Shown piece after piece: positions 5,067 to 8,128 of a stretch of 8,128 bases of DNA; the stretch's first letter is position 1, and each line of letters begins with the position of its first letter. Position numbers and translations under genes: made by a program. This DNA comes from JAVBNC01 sp031551765 (GTDB lineage: Bacteria; Desulfobacterota; Desulfovibrionia; Desulfovibrionales; Desulfovibrionaceae). Below the pieces are notes generated by a model. The model did not search any database. It saw only the letters and a list, made by a program, of their open reading frames with translations, and was not told the origin of the DNA. Location of the stretch: assembly GCA_031551765.1 (NCBI GenBank), contig JAVBNC010000172.1, forward strand, positions 1 through 8,128, in the 5' to 3' direction.

Positions 5067-6461
5067 CTACTCCAAAGTAAGCGCTCTATCCATGCGCGCC
5101 AACACCTCGTCGCGGCCGAGCAGAGCCAGGACTTCGGACAGGTCCGGGCCGCCCAGGCTGCCGAGGATGGCGAGACGCATGACGGGGCCGATGGCCTTGA
5201 AGGAGATGCCGCTGTTAGTGACGTAGCTGTTGAGGCAGTCGTGGAGCGGCTCCTTGGTGAACGGCTCGCAGACGGCCAGGGCGGCGCGTAGGTTGGCGAG
5301 ATGGGCTTTGCTTTCGTCGCTCAGGGCTTTGGTCTTGGCCTTGAGGTCGTATTCCAGCTTGGCGGCGGGCAGGATGAGGCAGCGCATCTGCTCGGCCATG
5401 TCTTTGAGCGTGGCGGCGCGGGGCTGGAACAAGGGGATGAGCGCGAGCAGACGCTCGTCGCTGACCGGGCCCACGTCCAGGGCTTCCACGAAGGGGCGCA
5501 GCAGAGGGGCCAGCTCGGCGGGCGGGGTTTCGCGCATGTGGTGGGCGTTGACCCAGAGCAGCTTTTCCGGGTCAAAGCAGGCCGGGGCCTTGTTCAGGTT
5601 GTGGCCGTCAAAGGCCGCCACCAGCTCCTTGAGGGTGAACAGCTCCTGGTCGCCGTGGGACCAGCCCAGACGCACCAGATAATTGACGATGGCCTGGGGC
5701 AGCAGGCCGTCCTTTTCGTATTCGATGACGGCTTTGGCGCCGTGGCGCTTGGAGAGCTTCTGCTTGTCCGGCCCCAGGATCATGGGCACGTGGGCGAAAA
5801 TGGGCAGCGCAGCGCCGAGCGCCTGGTAGATGAGGATCTGCTTGTGGGTGTTGCTGACGTGGTCGTCGCCGCGCAGCACGTGGGTGACGCCCATGTCGAT
5901 ATCGTCCGCCACCACGGCCATGTTGTAGGTGGGGGTGCCGTCCGCGCGCCAGAGCACCATGTCGTCCAGCTCGTCCACGCTCACGATGATGCGGCCTTTG
6001 ACGATGTCGTCCATGACAACTTCACCCTGCGGCGGGGTTTTCAGACGCACGGCGCGGCCGGGGCCAGGGCCGAGGCCGCGTTCGCGGCAGCGGCCGTTGT
6101 AGCGGGGCTTCGCGCCTTCCGCCCGGGCCTTTTCACGCATGGCTTCCACTTCTTCCGGGCTGCATTCGCACCAGTAGGCGTGGCCGCTTGCCACCATGCG
6201 GTCCACGCAGTCCTTGTAAAAGGGCATGCGCTTGGTCTGGTAAAAGGGCTCGCCATCCGTGTCCAGGCCCAGCCAGCGCATGGAAGAGAGGATGGACGCG
6301 GTGTATTCCTCCTTGGAGCGCTCCCGGTCCGTGTCTTCAATGCGCAGCAGGAACTTGCCGCCGAAGTGGCGGGACAACAGCCAGCAGAAAACAGCGGTGC
6401 GGGCGCCGCCTATATGCAGGTGCCCCGTGGGGCTGGGGGCGAAACGGGTGACAACGGTCAT
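5067..6461 (-). CDS. gltX: Glutamate--tRNA ligase
   Basis: Class I aminoacyl-tRNA synthetase that charges tRNA-Glu with glutamate in the cytoplasm. The 464 residues are close to the 471 of E. coli GluRS, so the anticodon-binding C-terminal half is complete and this is not the short Glu-Q enzyme. The Rossmann fold shows the HIGH-type signature P9-S-P-T-G13-x-L15-H16-I17-G18-G19, the substrate-binding R40-I-E-D-T-D-R46, and the KMSKS-type loop K235-L-S-K-R239. The zinc-knuckle region has C98-x-C100 and C125, but E127 where E. coli has His; Y121 may supply the fourth contact. The ATG has GGAG six bases upstream. The 95 bases separating it from surE contain a six-T run but no convincing promoter, so it may be read from upstream or from a weak local promoter. 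Transcription probably ends at 4834-4871. Confidence 0.96.
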   Translation of the reverse strand: MTVVTRFAPSPTGHLHIGGARTAVFCWLLSRHFGGKFLLRIEDTDRERSKEEYTASILSSMRWLGLDTDGEPFYQTKRMPFYKDCVDRMVASGHAYWCECSPEEVEAMREKARAEGAKPRYNGRCRERGLGPGPGRAVRLKTPPQGEVVMDDIVKGRIIVSVDELDDMVLWRADGTPTYNMAVVADDIDMGVTHVLRGDDHVSNTHKQILIYQALGAALPIFAHVPMILGPDKQKLSKRHGAKAVIEYEKDGLLPQAIVNYLVRLGWSHGDQELFTLKELVAAFDGHNLNKAPACFDPEKLLWVNAHHMRETPPAELAPLLRPFVEALDVGPVSDERLLALIPLFQPRAATLKDMAEQMRCLILPAAKLEYDLKAKTKALSDESKAHLANLRAALAVCEPFTKEPLHDCLNSYVTNSGISFKAIGPVMRLAILGSLGGPDLSEVLALLGRDEVLARMDRALTLE

Positions 6462-6556
6462 GGCGTACTCCGTGAAGGGGATATTCTAAACGTCACAGCA
6501 TAGCGGAAAAAACCGGGAGCCGCCAGCGTTCGGGACGGGCGGCCCCGCGCGGGGCG

Positions 6557-7357
6557 TCAGGCCTTTTCCAGCCAGGAGCGCAGTTCCGGAAAGGCGACGC
6601 GCGAGCAGAAATCGACGGACAGCGGGGTGACGGCCACCACTTTTTCCACGCTCACGGCGCGGCCGTCCGTGTCTTCGTCGTCCGGGCGGCAGTCGCGCTT
6701 GGCGGTGACCACGTCCTTGCGCATGCTTTGCGGGCCGGGGTTGGGGATCACCCCTTCGTAGTATTCGGCGGGGGTGAGCCGGGTGAGTTTCCAGGGCGTG
6801 TCCGCCGTGGCGCAGGCGGGCACTTCCACTTTCAGCACGTGCACATCCCGCGGCAGGCCGTTTTTGAGTATACGTTCCGCGAAATAGCGCGTGAAGTGGA
6901 CGGACGCCTCCCAGTTCTCTTCCGTGTAGCAGCGGTGCGAGGCGATAGGCGTTTCCAGGGACATGGCCAGGGCCGGAACGCCCCGGCAGGCCGCTTCCAG
7001 GCACGCGCCCACGGTGCCGGACCCGCTGGCGTTGACCCCGATGTTCTCCCCGTAATTGACCCCGGCAATAAGCAGGTCCGGACGGTAGCCCGTGAACACC
7101 CGCAGGCCGTGGGCCACCACCGCAGCCGGGGAAGCCTCGCAGGAATAGGCGCGGACGGGCTTGCCGTCCACCGTGTACTCCACGGGCACCAGGGTCGCCT
7201 CCGGCTTGCCGGTGCGGGCCCGGCCCATGGAAGTCTGCTGGTGCAGGGGCGCGATAACCGTGACCTCGCCCAGGCTGAGCGCCGCTTCCACGGCCGCTTT
7301 CAGGCCGGGGGAATCAATGCCGTCGTCGTTGGTGAGCAGAATATTGGGGAGCGTCAT
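6557..7357 (-). CDS. surE: 5'/3'-nucleotidase SurE
   Basis: Metal-dependent nucleoside-monophosphate phosphatase (survival protein E family), cytoplasmic, thought to salvage or rebalance nucleotides under stress. The family core is intact: N-terminal N5-I-L-L-T-N10-D11-D12-G13-I14 with the paired metal aspartates, then P37 to S43-M44-G45-R46 carrying the metal-site serine, and G99-V100-N101-Y102-G103-E104-N105 with the metal-site asparagine. The later G-S-G-T-V-G-A stretch and the C-terminal D-G-R-A-V-S-V with V-T-P-L-S-V-D are also typical. The 266 residues are near the usual 250-265. The ATG is preceded by AAGGA at six bases. It starts only 12 bases after the PHP gene's stop, so the two share a transcript. 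Confidence 0.95.
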   Translation of the reverse strand: MTLPNILLTNDDGIDSPGLKAAVEAALSLGEVTVIAPLHQQTSMGRARTGKPEATLVPVEYTVDGKPVRAYSCEASPAAVVAHGLRVFTGYRPDLLIAGVNYGENIGVNASGSGTVGACLEAACRGVPALAMSLETPIASHRCYTEENWEASVHFTRYFAERILKNGLPRDVHVLKVEVPACATADTPWKLTRLTPAEYYEGVIPNPGPQSMRKDVVTAKRDCRPDDEDTDGRAVSVEKVVAVTPLSVDFCSRVAFPELRSWLEKA

Positions 7358-7369
7358 GCCGTGTCCTTG

Positions 7370-8032
7370 TCAACGTGGTTTCGTATGCAGCAGTTTTTGC
7401 GCCAGATTGCGGGCGTTCGCTTCCGCCGCCGCGAACTCTTCCAGGCTCAGCCCCGCGCCCAAGGCCACAGCCTTGCGCCGCTCACGCCCCGCCACTTCGC
7501 CCACGCCGCGCGCGTCCGAGGCTATCACCAGCCCGGCCCCGGCCGCGCGGGCCAGCGCCGCCGCCCTGCCGTTGGCCAAGCCGTGTTCCGGCCGGCAGGA
7601 AAGTTCCAGCAGCACGCCCTTTTCCGCGGCCAGCGCCGCTTCTTCCGGCGTAATCAGGCCGGGGTGGCTGAGTATGTCCGCGCCCGCCTCAATGGCCGCC
7701 AGGTTCGTGCCCGTATCCACGGAATCCGCCAGGGTCTCGCCGTACACCAGCACCAGTTGCGCGCCCAAAGCCCTGGCCTCTTCCACGCTGCGCCCCAGAA
7801 GCTGCGGCGGCACATGCGTCAGTTCCACGCCCGCCAGCGCGTCCAGGTCCATATACAGCCCGTATTCCCGCGCCAACGGCAGCAGCCCCCGCAGCGCCCC
7901 CTTGACCGTGGCCGCGTCCGCCTGTTCCGTAAGCGCCGCCACCCGGCAGCCCGCCAGCTTCGCCTGCCGCAGCGCGGCGGCGGGTGTAAGGCGGCCTATG
8001 CCGAGAGTGCTGTGCATGTGCAGTTCGATCAT
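7370..8032 (-). CDS. PHP-domain phosphoesterase-like protein, incomplete metal site
   Basis: A 220-residue single-domain PHP protein of the type often annotated 'histidinol phosphate phosphatase domain'; it is not the true HisJ/K enzyme and its substrate is unknown. Recognisable family features are H5-x-H7 at the N terminus, G68-V-E70-L-T-H73-V-P-P, G98-E99-T, G108-T-N110-x-A-A-I-E-A-G-A-D, S122-H123-P124-G125-L-I-T, N154-G155 and S172-D173. Several expected ligands are replaced: the T-D-H motif reads T35-E36-Q37, an expected His before G98-E-T is Y97, and the final S-D-x-H reads S172-D173-A174-R175. The protein is very alanine-rich, and alternative frames overlap only as shadows. The ATG at 8030-8032 has GGAGG ten bases upstream, just before the G run. 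It is first in the PHP-surE-gltX cluster; its promoter is off the readable sequence. Confidence 0.8.
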   Translation of the reverse strand: MIELHMHSTLGIGRLTPAAALRQAKLAGCRVAALTEQADAATVKGALRGLLPLAREYGLYMDLDALAGVELTHVPPQLLGRSVEEARALGAQLVLVYGETLADSVDTGTNLAAIEAGADILSHPGLITPEEAALAAEKGVLLELSCRPEHGLANGRAAALARAAGAGLVIASDARGVGEVAGRERRKAVALGAGLSLEEFAAAEANARNLAQKLLHTKPR

Positions 8033-8049
8033 GGGAAGAATGCCTCCGG

Positions 8050-8128
<79 letters not shown>

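Noticed and set aside
4855..5226. Small plus-strand gene starting in the terminator loop
   Set aside because: No ribosome-binding site, start codon inside a terminator hairpin, reads through repeat B3 and into gltX antisense.
5301..6503. 400-codon plus-strand open frame opposite gltX
   Set aside because: Antisense to a complete glutamyl-tRNA synthetase; composition typical of a shadow frame.
6462..6556. Promoter or terminator between surE and gltX
   Set aside because: A six-T run and TAGAAT/TATGCT-like boxes are present, but no -35 of quality, and the nearest GC stem is not adjacent to the T run; insufficient to call either.

Overview
The window reads as ordinary chromosome from a GC-rich Gram-negative bacterium, most likely a sulfate-reducer-type Desulfovibrionaceae (Desulfovibrio or close kin). 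That placement rests on overall protein resemblance, the short single-domain Psd, the DUF4911-like gene and the style of the dispersed palindromes, and it cannot be confirmed without a search. Six genes have a recognisable family or role. A seventh (DUF4911-like) is small and of unknown function. The last 78 bases are a pure G run that looks like a sequencing or assembly artefact at a contig end.

Layout: bases 1-251 hold a palindromic repeat (A1) and a strong bidirectional terminator. On the minus strand follow psd and then pssA (transcribed psd to pssA), the two-step route from CDP-diacylglycerol through phosphatidylserine to phosphatidylethanolamine. A 203-bp divergent intergenic region with overlapping candidate promoters and a leader hairpin separates them from a plus-strand pair: a YdjM-family membrane metal-dependent hydrolase and, 3 bp later, a small DUF4911-like protein. 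The 3' end of the latter runs into a dispersed repeat (B1), so its last ~27 residues are repeat-encoded. A second repeat copy (B2) precedes a plus-strand enolase-superfamily sugar-acid dehydratase-like gene. Behind that gene come a second A repeat with a perfect 25-bp inverted repeat, a minus-strand terminator and a third B copy (B3). The right third is a minus-strand cluster transcribed PHP-domain protein, surE, gltX, ending at the terminator near 4834-4871.

The genes form three groups: phospholipid synthesis (psd-pssA), an uncharacterised membrane-hydrolase/DUF4911 pair, and a housekeeping cluster (PHP phosphoesterase-like, SurE nucleotidase, glutamyl-tRNA synthetase). The dehydratase-like gene stands alone between direct repeats and is the most accessory-looking gene here. 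I found no clear new multi-gene system. The most interesting material is the two families of dispersed palindromes, whose arms differ between copies yet stay self-complementary, their intrusion into a coding sequence, and altered active-site residues in the dehydratase-like and PHP proteins.
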